Source of the DNA: Paenibacillus glycanilyticus NBRC 16618
GTDB lineage: Bacteria > Bacillota > Bacilli > Paenibacillales > Paenibacillaceae
Reading direction: 5' to 3'
DNA: 64,000 bases
Assembly (NCBI RefSeq): GCF_004000805.1
Contig: NZ_BILY01000030.1
Span: 1-64,000, forward strand
Part shown: one piece after another, positions 35,379 to 43,947 of the stretch
Numbering within the stretch: position 1 is the stretch's first letter
Layout: each line of letters begins with the position of its first letter
Position numbers and translations under genes: made by a program
Notes under the pieces: model-generated
What the model was told of the DNA's origin: nothing
What the model saw: only the letters and a program-made list of their open reading frames with translations
Databases searched by the model: none

Positions 35379-35586
35379 CTGTGTTCGTTCCTCCCGCAAC
35401 CTTAATCTCTCGCAACCTTAATATGCGTACAACAATAACAAAGGCATTGTTCTTTCGTCAATGAGTTTAGGTTATATTTTCTAACACAATTTTTGAGATA
35501 GTTCCGTTTTTTACAATTACTCGCTCTATTATGTCAGGTAAATTAACGTCAGGGAAAGACGCAAGAGAATGGGGAGGCACACAAAG

Positions 35587-37884
35587 ATGAAGAAATTAAA
35601 GGATTCGCTTGCTAAAAAATCGGCGGTACTAGGCACGGCTTTAACGGTTGCGCTTGGCAGCGGGGTAGTCGCTCCGCTATCTGCACCAACAGCTGAAGCA
35701 CATGGAGGCTCGGAGGATTTTGTTCCGCTTCGCACAACCTTGGAGGAGTTTGGGGCTGAGGTGAAATGGGACAGCTTCGCGGGAACCATTACAATTACCA
35801 AGAACAGCACGCTGGTCAAGGTAAAACCGAATTCGAATATCGCCTTGGTGAACGGCCAACGCCTGGAGATGGAAGCCCCGGTCATTATGAAGAAAAGCCT
35901 GGCGTACGTATCCCATCATTTTATTAGCGAAGTATTCCAATCTGGTCTGGACCAGACGTTCCAGGTAGAGAAAAAGGCTAATCCGCTAAACCCGCTTACT
36001 TCCGCCGAGATTGCGGAGACGGTTAATATTTTGAAGGCGGAAGGGAAATTCGGGGATAACTACCGCTTTACCGAAATTACGCTCAAGGCTCCGCCAAAGG
36101 AGCAGGTGTGGAAGTTTGCGCTTGACGGCACGGATGTATCGGCTCACCGCTCGGCTGCGGTCGTTATTCTGGACGGCAAGCATGTCATTGAGGGGACGGT
36201 CGATCTGGCAACCAAAAAAGTAACCGCATGGCAGCCGGTCGAAGGCGCGCATGGCATGGTGCTGCTCGATGATTTCGGCACGGTGCAGACCGCCATCGAG
36301 GAAAGCGAGAAATATGCGGCTGCACTGAAGAAACGCGGCATTAACGATGTGAAGCAAGTCGTATCCACGCCGCTGACGGTTGGTTATTTCGACGGCAAGG
36401 ACGAGCTGCAGCAGGACAAGAGGCTGCTTAAGGTAGTCGCTTATTTGAATACGGGGGACGGCAACTACTGGGCGCATCCGATCGAGAATCTGGTTGCGGT
36501 GGTCGATCTCGAGCAGAAGAAGGTGATTAAGATTGAGGATGCCGGCGTCGTGCCGATTCCGATGAAGGCAACCCCGTACGACGGCAGTAATATGACAGCC
36601 GCAACGCCTTCGAAGCCGCTTGAAATTACGGAGCCGGAAGGCAAGAACTACACGATTACCGGCAATACGATTCATTGGCAGAATTGGGACTTTCACCTTC
36701 GCCTGGACTCCCGCGTAGGTCCGATTCTGTCGACGGTCACTTATAACGACCAAGGCAAAAAGCGCAAAATCATGTACGAGGGCTCGCTTGGCGGTATGAT
36801 CGTTCCTTATGGCGATCCGGATGTAGGCTGGTACTTCAAGGCTTATCTCGATTCGGGCGAATATGGCATGGGGACTTTGACCTCCTCGCTTGCCCGCGGC
36901 AAGGATGTGCCGGACAACGCGGTGCTGCTTGATGCGACGATCGCCGACTACACGGGCGCGGCGATGAACATTCCAAACGCGATGGCGATCTTCGAACGCT
37001 ACGCGGGTCCGGAATATAAGCATCAGGAGATGGGACAGGACAATGTCAGCGCGGAAAGACGTGAGCTTGTTGTCCGCTGGATCAGCACGGTAGGCAATTA
37101 CGATTATATTTTCGACTGGGTATTCGCGCAAAACGGCACGATCGGCATTAACGCGGGCGCTACCGGCATTGAAGCCGTAAAAGGCGTAGAGTCCAGCACT
37201 ATGCATGACGAGACCGCTGCCGGCGATACGAAATACGGCACGCTGATTGACCATAACATCGTAGGTACAACGCATCAGCATATTTATAACTTCCGTCTCG
37301 ATATGGACGTGGACGGCGAGCAAAATTCCCTGATGGAGGTTAATCCCGTCGTGGCGGACAATACGGCCGGCGGCCCGCGCGAGAGCACGATGCAGACCGA
37401 GACGCGTATTGTGGGGACGGAGCAGGAGGCGGCTCAAAAGTTCGATGCTTCGACTATTCGCCTAATCACAAACACGAATAAAGAGAACAAGGTAGGCAAT
37501 CCGGTCTCCTATCAGATTATCCCGTATGCCGGAGGCACGCATCCGATTGCCAAAGGAGCCAACTTCAGCAAGGACGAATGGCTGTTCAACCGCGTTAACT
37601 TTATGGATAAGCAGCTTTGGGTTACGCGCTATTACGAGAACGAGCGTTATCCGGAGGGCAAATACCCGAACCGGGCGAAGTCGGATACGGGGCTTGGATT
37701 GTTTACCTCGGATAATGAATCAATCGTCAATACGGACAACGTGGTCTGGATGACAACGGGCACCACCCATGTGGCGCGCGCCGAGGAATGGCCGATTATG
37801 CCGACGGAATGGGTGTATACGATGCTGAAGCCGTGGAACTTCTTCGACCAGACGCCTACGCTTAATTTGAACGGTATAAAGTAA
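35587..37884 (+). CDS. secreted copper amine oxidase (tyramine oxidase-like)
   Basis: 765 residues with a Sec signal peptide ending near AEA-H39. An N-terminal copper-amine-oxidase-like stalk domain (about 44-118) precedes the core. The topaquinone precursor is Tyr505 in TVGNYDY, the catalytic base is likely Asp422 in YLDSGEYG, and the copper ligands are His563, His565 (THQHIYNF) and a later His, probably His728 (GTTHVARAEEW). All active-site residues are present, so the enzyme should oxidise primary amines to aldehydes with release of hydrogen peroxide and ammonia outside the cell. The start is the ATG with GGAGG nine bases upstream. Monocistronic. Confidence 0.92.
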   Translation: MKKLKDSLAKKSAVLGTALTVALGSGVVAPLSAPTAEAHGGSEDFVPLRTTLEEFGAEVKWDSFAGTITITKNSTLVKVKPNSNIALVNGQRLEMEAPVIMKKSLAYVSHHFISEVFQSGLDQTFQVEKKANPLNPLTSAEIAETVNILKAEGKFGDNYRFTEITLKAPPKEQVWKFALDGTDVSAHRSAAVVILDGKHVIEGTVDLATKKVTAWQPVEGAHGMVLLDDFGTVQTAIEESEKYAAALKKRGINDVKQVVSTPLTVGYFDGKDELQQDKRLLKVVAYLNTGDGNYWAHPIENLVAVVDLEQKKVIKIEDAGVVPIPMKATPYDGSNMTAATPSKPLEITEPEGKNYTITGNTIHWQNWDFHLRLDSRVGPILSTVTYNDQGKKRKIMYEGSLGGMIVPYGDPDVGWYFKAYLDSGEYGMGTLTSSLARGKDVPDNAVLLDATIADYTGAAMNIPNAMAIFERYAGPEYKHQEMGQDNVSAERRELVVRWISTVGNYDYIFDWVFAQNGTIGINAGATGIEAVKGVESSTMHDETAAGDTKYGTLIDHNIVGTTHQHIYNFRLDMDVDGEQNSLMEVNPVVADNTAGGPRESTMQTETRIVGTEQEAAQKFDASTIRLITNTNKENKVGNPVSYQIIPYAGGTHPIAKGANFSKDEWLFNRVNFMDKQLWVTRYYENERYPEGKYPNRAKSDTGLGLFTSDNESIVNTDNVVWMTTGTTHVARAEEWPIMPTEWVYTMLKPWNFFDQTPTLNLNGIK

Positions 37885-37896
37885 GCATGGTTTTGT

Positions 37897-37926
37897 ACAG
37901 GGGTCTCTTGCGGGACTCCTGTTTTT
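37897..37926 (+). terminator. terminator after the amine oxidase gene
   Basis: ACAGGGGTC pairs with GACTCCTGT, followed by TTTTT. Confidence 0.85.
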
Positions 37927-38007
37927 AGTTGTTCCTTCGAGTCTAGCAAGCTATAATGTTAGAAAATATAACGTATAGGCTGGGATGCCGGGAAAGAGGA
38001 GCTGACA

Positions 38008-38466
38008 ATGGATAGAGAGATTGTCCAGGTTGCCCATGACAACAAAGATTTGCATGAATTAATCCGGAAGCTGGACGAGGATTTGGCAGAGCGCTATTCC
38101 AATCCGGACGAAGTGTTTACGGTGGATTTCTCGGATCCGAAGGTGAAGGACATAATCTTTATGGTCGCGTATATCCATGGAACGCCGGTCGGCTGCGGCG
38201 CTATTCGTCCGCTGGACGAGTCGACCGTTGAGCTGAAGCGCTTCTATGTAGACCCGAGCTGCCGGAGACAGGGGATTGCGGGCGCCGTTTTATCCGCTCT
38301 GGAGGATCGGGCAATCGCGATGAACCGCCGGATTATGCGGCTGGAAGCGGGAGTGCCGCAGCCGGAGGCCCTTCGTTTTTACGCAAGCAAAGGCTATTAC
38401 GAGATCGACCGCTTCGGCGAGTATACGGATTGCGAATCCAGCCTCTGTTATGAGAAGGTGCTGTAA
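38008..38466 (+). CDS. GNAT family N-acetyltransferase
   Basis: 152 residues. The acetyl-CoA binding loop is RFYVDPSCRRQGIAGAVLSA, and the central strands VGCGAIRPLDESTVELK precede it. This branch is often annotated as PhnO- or YncA-like, but the acceptor is unknown. GAGGAG precedes the ATG. It is closed by its own terminator. Confidence 0.88.
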   Translation: MDREIVQVAHDNKDLHELIRKLDEDLAERYSNPDEVFTVDFSDPKVKDIIFMVAYIHGTPVGCGAIRPLDESTVELKRFYVDPSCRRQGIAGAVLSALEDRAIAMNRRIMRLEAGVPQPEALRFYASKGYYEIDRFGEYTDCESSLCYEKVL

Positions 38467-38479
38467 CTTATGGAAGATG

Positions 38480-38505
38480 AACTCCGTCCTTAGAGGCGGA
38501 GTTTT
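38480..38505 (+). terminator. terminator after the acetyltransferase gene
   Basis: AACTCCG and CGGAGTT stem followed by TTTATTTT. Confidence 0.85.
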
Positions 38506-38609
38506 ATTTTGTCAGCTTTAGCTTGCGGCTAGTGATGGTTCTCGATTAACATTATCGGTAGAAAATGACAAATGGAACCCGGACCTGTAAGAAGGGAGCT
38601 GCAGAGGAT

Positions 38610-38954
38610 ATGAATGACCGTCTGTTTGGCGGAGCGTTGGAGAAGGTTAATCCTTACTACTATTTAGGCGGATTTGTTGGCTGTATCGCCGGTTACGCCA
38701 TGGCGAAGATTTATCTGATCTGGGCGATGATGTTCATTGACGGCGGATATGACCGATTCACCAGCGATGCATGGAATCCGGGCTCGACGCCGCTGTGGTA
38801 TACGGCTACAAGTCATACGGGCGCATTTACGTTTGGGGTTACCGTACTTTTTATCGTAATCGGGGTTCTGTTCGTTAAGCTATGCAGGGTTGCCAATGAT
38901 AGAAATGCAGCTCAAGCCTTCCAAAAAGGCAAGGAGGAGACGCGAGACGCATGA
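38610..38954 (+). CDS. small membrane protein of unknown function
   Basis: 114 residues from the ATG at 38610. Two hydrophobic segments, YYYLGGFVGCIAGYAMAKIY and TFGVTVLFIVIGVLFVKLC, and a short extracellular-type loop rich in Tyr, Trp and Ser. I recognise no family. Its stop codon overlaps an ATG (ATGA at 38951-38954), the usual arrangement for translational coupling, but that ATG opens a frame of only ten codons (see the following gene). Confidence 0.6.
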   Translation: MNDRLFGGALEKVNPYYYLGGFVGCIAGYAMAKIYLIWAMMFIDGGYDRFTSDAWNPGSTPLWYTATSHTGAFTFGVTVLFIVIGVLFVKLCRVANDRNAAQAFQKGKEETRDA

Positions 38955-39516
38955 ATACGGCCAATCAGCCCGAATCGGGCTGATTCCGCTATTTATTTTG
39001 TTATTCCCGATTTATCCCGACTGGCTTATAGCGCATTCCGGTTTGCTCCAGCATTTGAATCATTACGGTATTTATTACGCGGCACTTGTCTTTGCATTGG
39101 CGTCCGCGACTGACAAGCTGGATGGACATATCGCCAGAAAGTATAACCAGATTACAAACCTGGGCAAGCTGCTTGATCCCCTGGCGGATAAGCTGCTTAT
39201 CTCGGCGGCATTGATTCTGATGGTAAGCCAACACATGATAGCCTCATGGATGGCAGTTGGCATCATTGCACGGGAAATGGTTGTGACAGGCATCCGATTG
39301 GTTGCTTCCGCTCAACAAATCGCCTTGCAGGCAGACCGATATGGCAAAATCAAAATGGTGTCTCAAGTCATCGCGATTACTGTTGTTCTGTTAAACTTCC
39401 GGCCAGTAGGGCTTCTTATTCCGATTGACCAATTATTCATGCTAGCGGCCTTCATTCTAACCGTATTATCCGGTTACAACTACATAAAGAAAAACGTACA
39501 TCTATTAAACGCTTGA
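38896..39516 (+). CDS. PgsA-like CDP-alcohol phosphatidyltransferase, start region doubtful
   Basis: About 206 residues as a frame. The CDP-alcohol phosphotransferase motif is complete: DGHIAR, then Gly eight residues on and two Asp (GKLLDPLAD). The helices match glycerol-3-phosphate phosphatidyltransferases, and family members usually begin about eight residues before RIGLIPLFILL. Here the well-placed start (AAGGAGGAG, then ATG at 38951 overlapping the previous stop) reads MNTANQPESG and stops. RIGLIPLF lies in another frame. Starts in the working frame (ATG 38896 or 38905, TTG 38890) give an unusual basic extension, ARRRRETHEY. Either an upstream start is used, or a small deletion has broken the gene, or the sequence has an error. 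It is probably a paralogue of the essential pgsA. Confidence 0.65.
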   Translation: MIEMQLKPSKKARRRRETHEYGQSARIGLIPLFILLFPIYPDWLIAHSGLLQHLNHYGIYYAALVFALASATDKLDGHIARKYNQITNLGKLLDPLADKLLISAALILMVSQHMIASWMAVGIIAREMVVTGIRLVASAQQIALQADRYGKIKMVSQVIAITVVLLNFRPVGLLIPIDQLFMLAAFILTVLSGYNYIKKNVHLLNA

Positions 39517-39528
39517 GGTGAAACAACC

Positions 39529-40191
39529 ATGACAATCACGCATGACGATAAAGAGAAGATGATCCGCGAAGCGGAAAAGTTCAGCAGTTCCGTATTGGAG
39601 AACGATACAAGCGGCCACGACTGGTGGCATATTCACCGGGTCGTGCAGATGGCGAAGCGGATTGCCCGCGAAGAAGGGGCGGATCCGTTCGTCTGCACGA
39701 TTGCGGCGCTGCTGCATGATGTGGCGGACGAGAAGTTGAATCCTTCGAAGGAAGCGGGACTGCAGAAGGTTGAAGCGTGGCTGGAAGCCAATCTGCCGGA
39801 AGAAGAACATCGCGCGCACGTGATGGATATTATCTCGAACATGTCCTACAACGGAGGGAAAAATCCCCCGATGCGCACCCTGGAAGGGAAGGTTGTGCAG
39901 GATGCCGACCGGCTTGACGCCATTGGAGCTATCTCGATCGCGAGAGCTTTTGTATACGCGGGCTGGAAGGGCACGCCGATCCATGATCCGGCTATTCCGC
40001 CCCGCGGCGAGATGACCGCGGAGGAGTACCGGAACGGGAAGAGTACGGCGATCAATCATTTTCACGAGAAGCTTCTGAAGCTCAAAGACCTGGTTAATAC
40101 GGATGCTGCCAGAAAGATAGCCGAAGAACGTCACCTCTACATGGAGCAATTCGTAGAACGGTTCTACGAGGAATGGGACGGGAACCGGTAG
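39529..40191 (+). CDS. HD-domain phosphohydrolase (YpgQ/YedJ-like)
   Basis: 220 residues. Metal ligands: His34 in GHDWWHIHRV, His63-Asp64 in LLHDVADEK, and a later Asp in DADRLDAIG. The length and motifs match the Bacillus YpgQ and Escherichia YedJ group; YpgQ hydrolyses nucleoside triphosphates in vitro. No membrane helix or signal peptide. It begins 12 bp after the PgsA-like gene, with a GAGGTGAA site. Confidence 0.88.
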   Translation: MTITHDDKEKMIREAEKFSSSVLENDTSGHDWWHIHRVVQMAKRIAREEGADPFVCTIAALLHDVADEKLNPSKEAGLQKVEAWLEANLPEEEHRAHVMDIISNMSYNGGKNPPMRTLEGKVVQDADRLDAIGAISIARAFVYAGWKGTPIHDPAIPPRGEMTAEEYRNGKSTAINHFHEKLLKLKDLVNTDAARKIAEERHLYMEQFVERFYEEWDGNR

Positions 40192-40213
40192 AGCAGGTAG
40201 TGGCCGAATGACG

Positions 40214-40400
40214 TCATTGCACGAATTGCAGTATATTCCCCTAATTAAGCCTTATACATAGAAATATCCTGCACGAAGTGCAGGATATGGGCAGCTAAAC
40301 CGCCCCATTCAGCCATAATCCATCTAATATACTGTATTCTGTACAGCATAATTCACCAGACGCCTCTCTCACAGTCCATATCCTGCATTTCGTGCAGCGG
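40214..40400. repeat. four-motif phased repeat element (family D)
   Basis: Four quasi-palindromes built on CTGCACGAAGTGCAG, with centres at 40224, 40276, 40339 and 40390 (spacings 52, 63, 51, the same as family B copy 1). The second is a perfect 25-bp palindrome (40264-40288, arms ATATCCTGCAC, centre GAA). The first two have GAA centres and the last two have TTC, so the element reads forward, forward, reverse, reverse. GGGC/GCCC arms at about 40289-40305 make a small fold in the linker. It lies between convergent genes. Confidence 0.87.
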
Positions 40401-40439
40401 GATCTATTCAACTGACCCTCACGCGATATAAAACAGAAA

Positions 40440-40467
40440 AATAAGACCCCTAGAGGTCTTATTTTTT
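40440..40467. terminator. terminator overlapping the end of the VOC gene
   Basis: AATAAGACC pairs with GGTCTTATT, followed by TTTT on the plus strand and an AAAA/TTTT flank on the minus strand. The VOC gene stop codon lies inside the stem. It is probably bidirectional. Confidence 0.85.
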
Positions 40468-40917
40468 CGTCTTGATTTCATTCCACTCGCTTAAGTAAGG
40501 AACATGGTTAAGATTCTGCGGCTCATCGTCCAGCCAAGCCATGAACTCGAGCTCATTGCCGTCATGGTCGTTGAAATAGACGCTTGCAGCCGGCATCCAC
40601 GCGTGGACGAAAGGCTCCGGTGGAGCCTCTTGTTTGCCAAAGCCCGGAAGCGGGTGGATTCCCCGTTCGACCAGCCAGTCCGAAGCCGTAAGCAGCTGAT
40701 CAAGCTGAACGCCAAAAGCGAAATGACGCGGCTGCAGCTTTTGTCCTTTGGGCAGCTCCTTTAACGCAAGCAGGTCTCTGCGTTCTCCTACATAGAAAAA
40801 AGCAGACCTCCGCTCGGGCTTATGCAGCGCAAGGGTTAGCCCCAGCTTCTTATAGAACTTGATGGAACGGTCTAAATCCGTCACCTGTAAATGGGTTTCG
40901 AAGATGGAATCAATCAT
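40459..40917 (-). CDS. VOC (glyoxalase/bleomycin resistance) family protein
   Basis: About 152 residues. It has two beta-alpha-beta-beta-beta modules: ETHLQVTDLDRSIKFYKKLG, then RHFAFGVQLDQLLTASDWL and ASVYFNDHDGNELEFMAWLD. Putative metal ligands are His9 of the first module, the His of RHFAF and the Glu of NELEF. The start is the ATG at 40917 with AAAGGAG nine bases upstream. The exact reaction cannot be told; it could be a lyase, dioxygenase or antibiotic-binding protein. Confidence 0.85.
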   Translation of the reverse strand: MIDSIFETHLQVTDLDRSIKFYKKLGLTLALHKPERRSAFFYVGERRDLLALKELPKGQKLQPRHFAFGVQLDQLLTASDWLVERGIHPLPGFGKQEAPPEPFVHAWMPAASVYFNDHDGNELEFMAWLDDEPQNLNHVPYLSEWNEIKTKK

Positions 40918-41118
40918 GTCGGTAAACTCCTTTAAGAAATGCCTGTTTGTCCTATTGTAACTTATCATGCCGATGATATGACATTTGTCATCCCAAAGAG
41001 ATTACGTTCATGCGTGGGAGTCAGCTGATCGAAAAGGTAAGATATGTATACAAGGAAGACAACAACTTGAGAGAATAAACAGCACAACAAATCATAGATA
41101 GCGGGAGTGAAGCAGACA

Positions 41119-42009
41119 ATGAGTTACGCAATCGAATTGGATCGGGTCTCGAAGATCTACCAAGGGAAAAAAGCGGTAGACCAATTATCGCTGAAGGTGG
41201 AAAAGGGCACGGTGATCGCGTTGCTTGGGCCAAACGGCGCCGGCAAAACAACAACGATCTCCATGATACTGGGGCTGAAGCAGCCAACCTCCGGAACGAT
41301 CAAGCTGCTGGGCGGAAGCCCGAAGGACATCAAGGTTCGCAACCGGATAGGCGCGATGCTTCAGGATGTCAGCGTCATCGATAACTTGAAGGTAGCGGAG
41401 ACCATTGAGCTGTTCCGCAATTACTACAGCAATCCGCTCTCCTTGCAGGAGCTGCTCCGGATCTCCGGCCTGGAGAAGGAAAAGGATAAAATGGCCGCCT
41501 CCCTCTCCGGCGGACAACAGCGCCGTCTAGGCTTCGCGCTTGCTGCGGCGGGCGATCCCGAAATTATTTTCCTCGACGAGCCAACGGTAGGCATGGACGT
41601 CACTTCCCGCCAAATGTTCTGGGATACGATCCGTTCGATGGCGGACAAAGGCCGCACGGTTGTTCTGACGACGCACTACCTGGAAGAAGCGGATAGCCTC
41701 GCAGACCGCATCGTCGTTATTAATCAGGGCAAGGTCGTGGCGGACGGCTCGCCAAGCCAGATCAAAGCCGAAACAACGGGCCGCGTCATTTCCTTTACGG
41801 CGGGTGCTTCGGTAACGAACGACCAGCTGCAGGCGCTGCCGGGAGTTATCGACGTGGAATGGAACGGAAGACGCGTGAAGCTTCATAGTCGGGATACCGA
41901 CCGGTTGATTATAACGTTGATCGAACAACGTTTTGAGATGAAAGATATCGAAATTCAAAGTGGCGGCCTTGAGGATGCATTCCAGGCGATTGTCCACTCT
42001 ACGAACTAA
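41119..42009 (+). CDS. ABC-2 type exporter, ATP-binding protein (YvfR/LnrL-like)
   Basis: 296 residues. Walker A is GPNGAGKTT (about 37-45), the signature is LSGGQQRRLGFALAA, Walker B is IIFLDEPTVGMDV, with the switch His in LTTHYLEEAD. A C-terminal accessory domain follows. It is the first of four co-directional genes encoding ATPase, permease, sensor kinase and response regulator, an order seen in Bacillus antibiotic-sensing exporters such as YvfRSTU and the linearmycin resistance (Lnr) system. Confidence 0.92.
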   Translation: MSYAIELDRVSKIYQGKKAVDQLSLKVEKGTVIALLGPNGAGKTTTISMILGLKQPTSGTIKLLGGSPKDIKVRNRIGAMLQDVSVIDNLKVAETIELFRNYYSNPLSLQELLRISGLEKEKDKMAASLSGGQQRRLGFALAAAGDPEIIFLDEPTVGMDVTSRQMFWDTIRSMADKGRTVVLTTHYLEEADSLADRIVVINQGKVVADGSPSQIKAETTGRVISFTAGASVTNDQLQALPGVIDVEWNGRRVKLHSRDTDRLIITLIEQRFEMKDIEIQSGGLEDAFQAIVHSTN

Positions 42010-42025
42010 GGGGGATCTATTATCA

Positions 42026-42784
42026 ATGAATCAATCCACAAGCATGAAGGCAACGCTGGCGCAATGCAAAGCGGAGCTGCTGCGTACCGTCCGTAACCGC
42101 CGTTTCGTTATTTTCTCGTTTATTATGCCGGTTGTGTTCTACTTTATCTTTACCAATACCGTTGGCGATAATGTGCAAGTTGGCAATGTCGATTGGAAAG
42201 CCTATTACCTGATGTCGATGACGGTATACGGCGTTGTTGGGGCGAGCTTGACCTCCTATGCGCAGCGGCTGTCGAGAGAACGAAGCCAAGGCTGGCTGTC
42301 CCTGCTCAAAATCACGCCGCTTCCTTCCTGGTCTTATGTACTGTCCAAAGTATTGTCGCAAGCGGTTATTAACCTTGCCATCATTATCGTTATGTTCGTA
42401 GTTGGCGGAGTCTTCAAAGACGTTAACCTGAGCGCTTCCACCTGGATCGCTTGCGGACTGTTTATCTTTATCGGCGGCTTCTCGTTTATGGGTCTTGGCA
42501 CCTTGATCGGCTCGATCAAAAATGCGGATTTTGTTCAAGTCCTTTCCATGATATGCTATATGGGACTTTCCATTCTGGGCGGTCTGTGGTTCCCGACGGA
42601 CACGATGTCCAGCACGATGAAGACCATTGCTCACCTGACGCCGACCTATCGTCTTGGCCAAGGGGCTTGGGACGCCGTTGCCGGCGTGTCGATTAACTGG
42701 ACCGGCGTAGGAATCCTGGTTGCTTATGTCGTGGTATTCCTCGCGATTTCGTCTTATATCATGAAAAAACAGGAAGCGGTGTAA
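42026..42784 (+). CDS. ABC-2 type exporter, permease (YvfS-like)
   Basis: 252 residues with six predicted membrane helices. The N-terminal helix is FVIFSFIMPVVFYFIFTNTV. The loop SYAQRLSRERSQGWLSLLKI followed by TPLPSW is the amphipathic segment typical of YvfS/LnrM permeases. A GGGGGATC site precedes the ATG at 42026. Its stop codon overlaps the start of the sensor kinase (TAATG), so all four genes are coupled. Confidence 0.9.
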   Translation: MNQSTSMKATLAQCKAELLRTVRNRRFVIFSFIMPVVFYFIFTNTVGDNVQVGNVDWKAYYLMSMTVYGVVGASLTSYAQRLSRERSQGWLSLLKITPLPSWSYVLSKVLSQAVINLAIIIVMFVVGGVFKDVNLSASTWIACGLFIFIGGFSFMGLGTLIGSIKNADFVQVLSMICYMGLSILGGLWFPTDTMSSTMKTIAHLTPTYRLGQGAWDAVAGVSINWTGVGILVAYVVVFLAISSYIMKKQEAV

Positions 42785-43947
42785 TGCAAAAATACTTGCA
42801 TGATTTACGTCGATTAATAATGAAGCGGCCCCCCGAAGGAGGGCCGCCCATTTTCTTTATGCTGTTATGGCTTATCTATATTTTATTTCCGGTCATGGCA
42901 CTCGCCGAACGGCCGCCCGAAGAGCAGTGGATAGGCTTCCCGCTTATTGTTTTGTTTATCGCAAGTTACATCGCGGGGCATTTGAGCAAAGCCTGGCGTA
43001 TTTGGGCGGTTATTATTCAATTGCTCGTGATCGGGTATTTTAGTTGGCGGTATGATGAAAGCTTTATGTATATGGGCTTTTTTACGGCATCGCTTGTCGG
43101 CATGCTGCCAAACCTTCGTCAGATCGGAATTGCCATGTCCGGCGTGCTTCTGTTGTACGGGATGGAGGTCTGGCACTATGAAGAAACGAACGGCCTGGAA
43201 GGGCTCTATAATTTATTGCCTGCTATGCTTGCGGTACTGCTGGTTCCTTTTGTCATGTTTATCGGGCGACGGTCCAGAGTGCTTCGCGCGCAGCTTGAGC
43301 TTGCCAATGATGAAATTTCGCGTTTATCCATTCAGGAGGAGCGGCAGCGGATTTCCCGCGAGCTTCATGATACGCTTGGCCATACCCTAACGATGATTAC
43401 GCTCAAGAGCGAATTGGCCGAGAAGCTTATTGCCCACCATCCAGACCGGGCGAAGCAGGAAATCCGGGATGTTCAGCTTACCTCCCGCGCTGCGCTGAAG
43501 CAGGTCCGGGAGCTGGTTACGGGAATGAATACGGTAACGCTGCAGGATGAGCTGTCGAATGCGAAGCGGATACTGGCAGCGGCTTTTATAACCATCAAGG
43601 TGCAGGGCGATCCCGTTTCCGCTTCCTTAAGCCCGCTTATCGATAATATGCTGGGCATGTGCCTGCGCGAAGCGGTAACCAACGTCGTGAAGCATAGCGA
43701 AGCCCGGCAATGCGTGATTGATTGGGCAATGACACCCGATCAGTATCGCTTGGTTATCCGGGATAACGGGGTTGGCTGTGATCTAGCGGAAAAAGGACCG
43801 GCGCATAACGGACTTAGAGGGATGCAGGAACGTCTTAATCTGGTGGACGGCAAGTTTGAATTCAAGTCCACGAAAGGCAGCGGCAGCGTTATTACGATTA
43901 CCGTGCCTAGAGTACACTCGTCATCGAAGAAGGGAGACTCCACATAA
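42784..43947 (+). CDS. DesK/NarX-type sensor histidine kinase
   Basis: 387 residues. Four to six membrane helices in the first 160 residues and almost no extracellular domain, the 'intramembrane-sensing' layout. A HisKA_3 domain has the phospho-acceptor His195 in RISRELHDTLGHTL, and the HATPase_c domain has LREAVTNVVKHSEA and DNGVGCD. It overlaps both neighbours by TAATG-type junctions. It is expected to sense a membrane-active antibiotic or membrane state together with the ABC exporter upstream. Confidence 0.92.
   Translation: MQKYLHDLRRLIMKRPPEGGPPIFFMLLWLIYILFPVMALAERPPEEQWIGFPLIVLFIASYIAGHLSKAWRIWAVIIQLLVIGYFSWRYDESFMYMGFFTASLVGMLPNLRQIGIAMSGVLLLYGMEVWHYEETNGLEGLYNLLPAMLAVLLVPFVMFIGRRSRVLRAQLELANDEISRLSIQEERQRISRELHDTLGHTLTMITLKSELAEKLIAHHPDRAKQEIRDVQLTSRAALKQVRELVTGMNTVTLQDELSNAKRILAAAFITIKVQGDPVSASLSPLIDNMLGMCLREAVTNVVKHSEARQCVIDWAMTPDQYRLVIRDNGVGCDLAEKGPAHNGLRGMQERLNLVDGKFEFKSTKGSGSVITITVPRVHSSSKKGDST

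Noticed and set aside
35986..37437. 483-codon minus-strand frame opposite the copper amine oxidase
   Set aside because: The amine oxidase frame carries all the active-site motifs; the antisense frame is a shadow.
38896..39516. PgsA-like gene as a definite pseudogene
   Set aside because: All catalytic residues and membrane helices are intact in one long frame; only the start is doubtful.
40440..40467. The 40440 hairpin as a fifth motif of the family D element
   Set aside because: It has a T-tract, a different sequence and the stop codon of the VOC gene, so it is a normal terminator.
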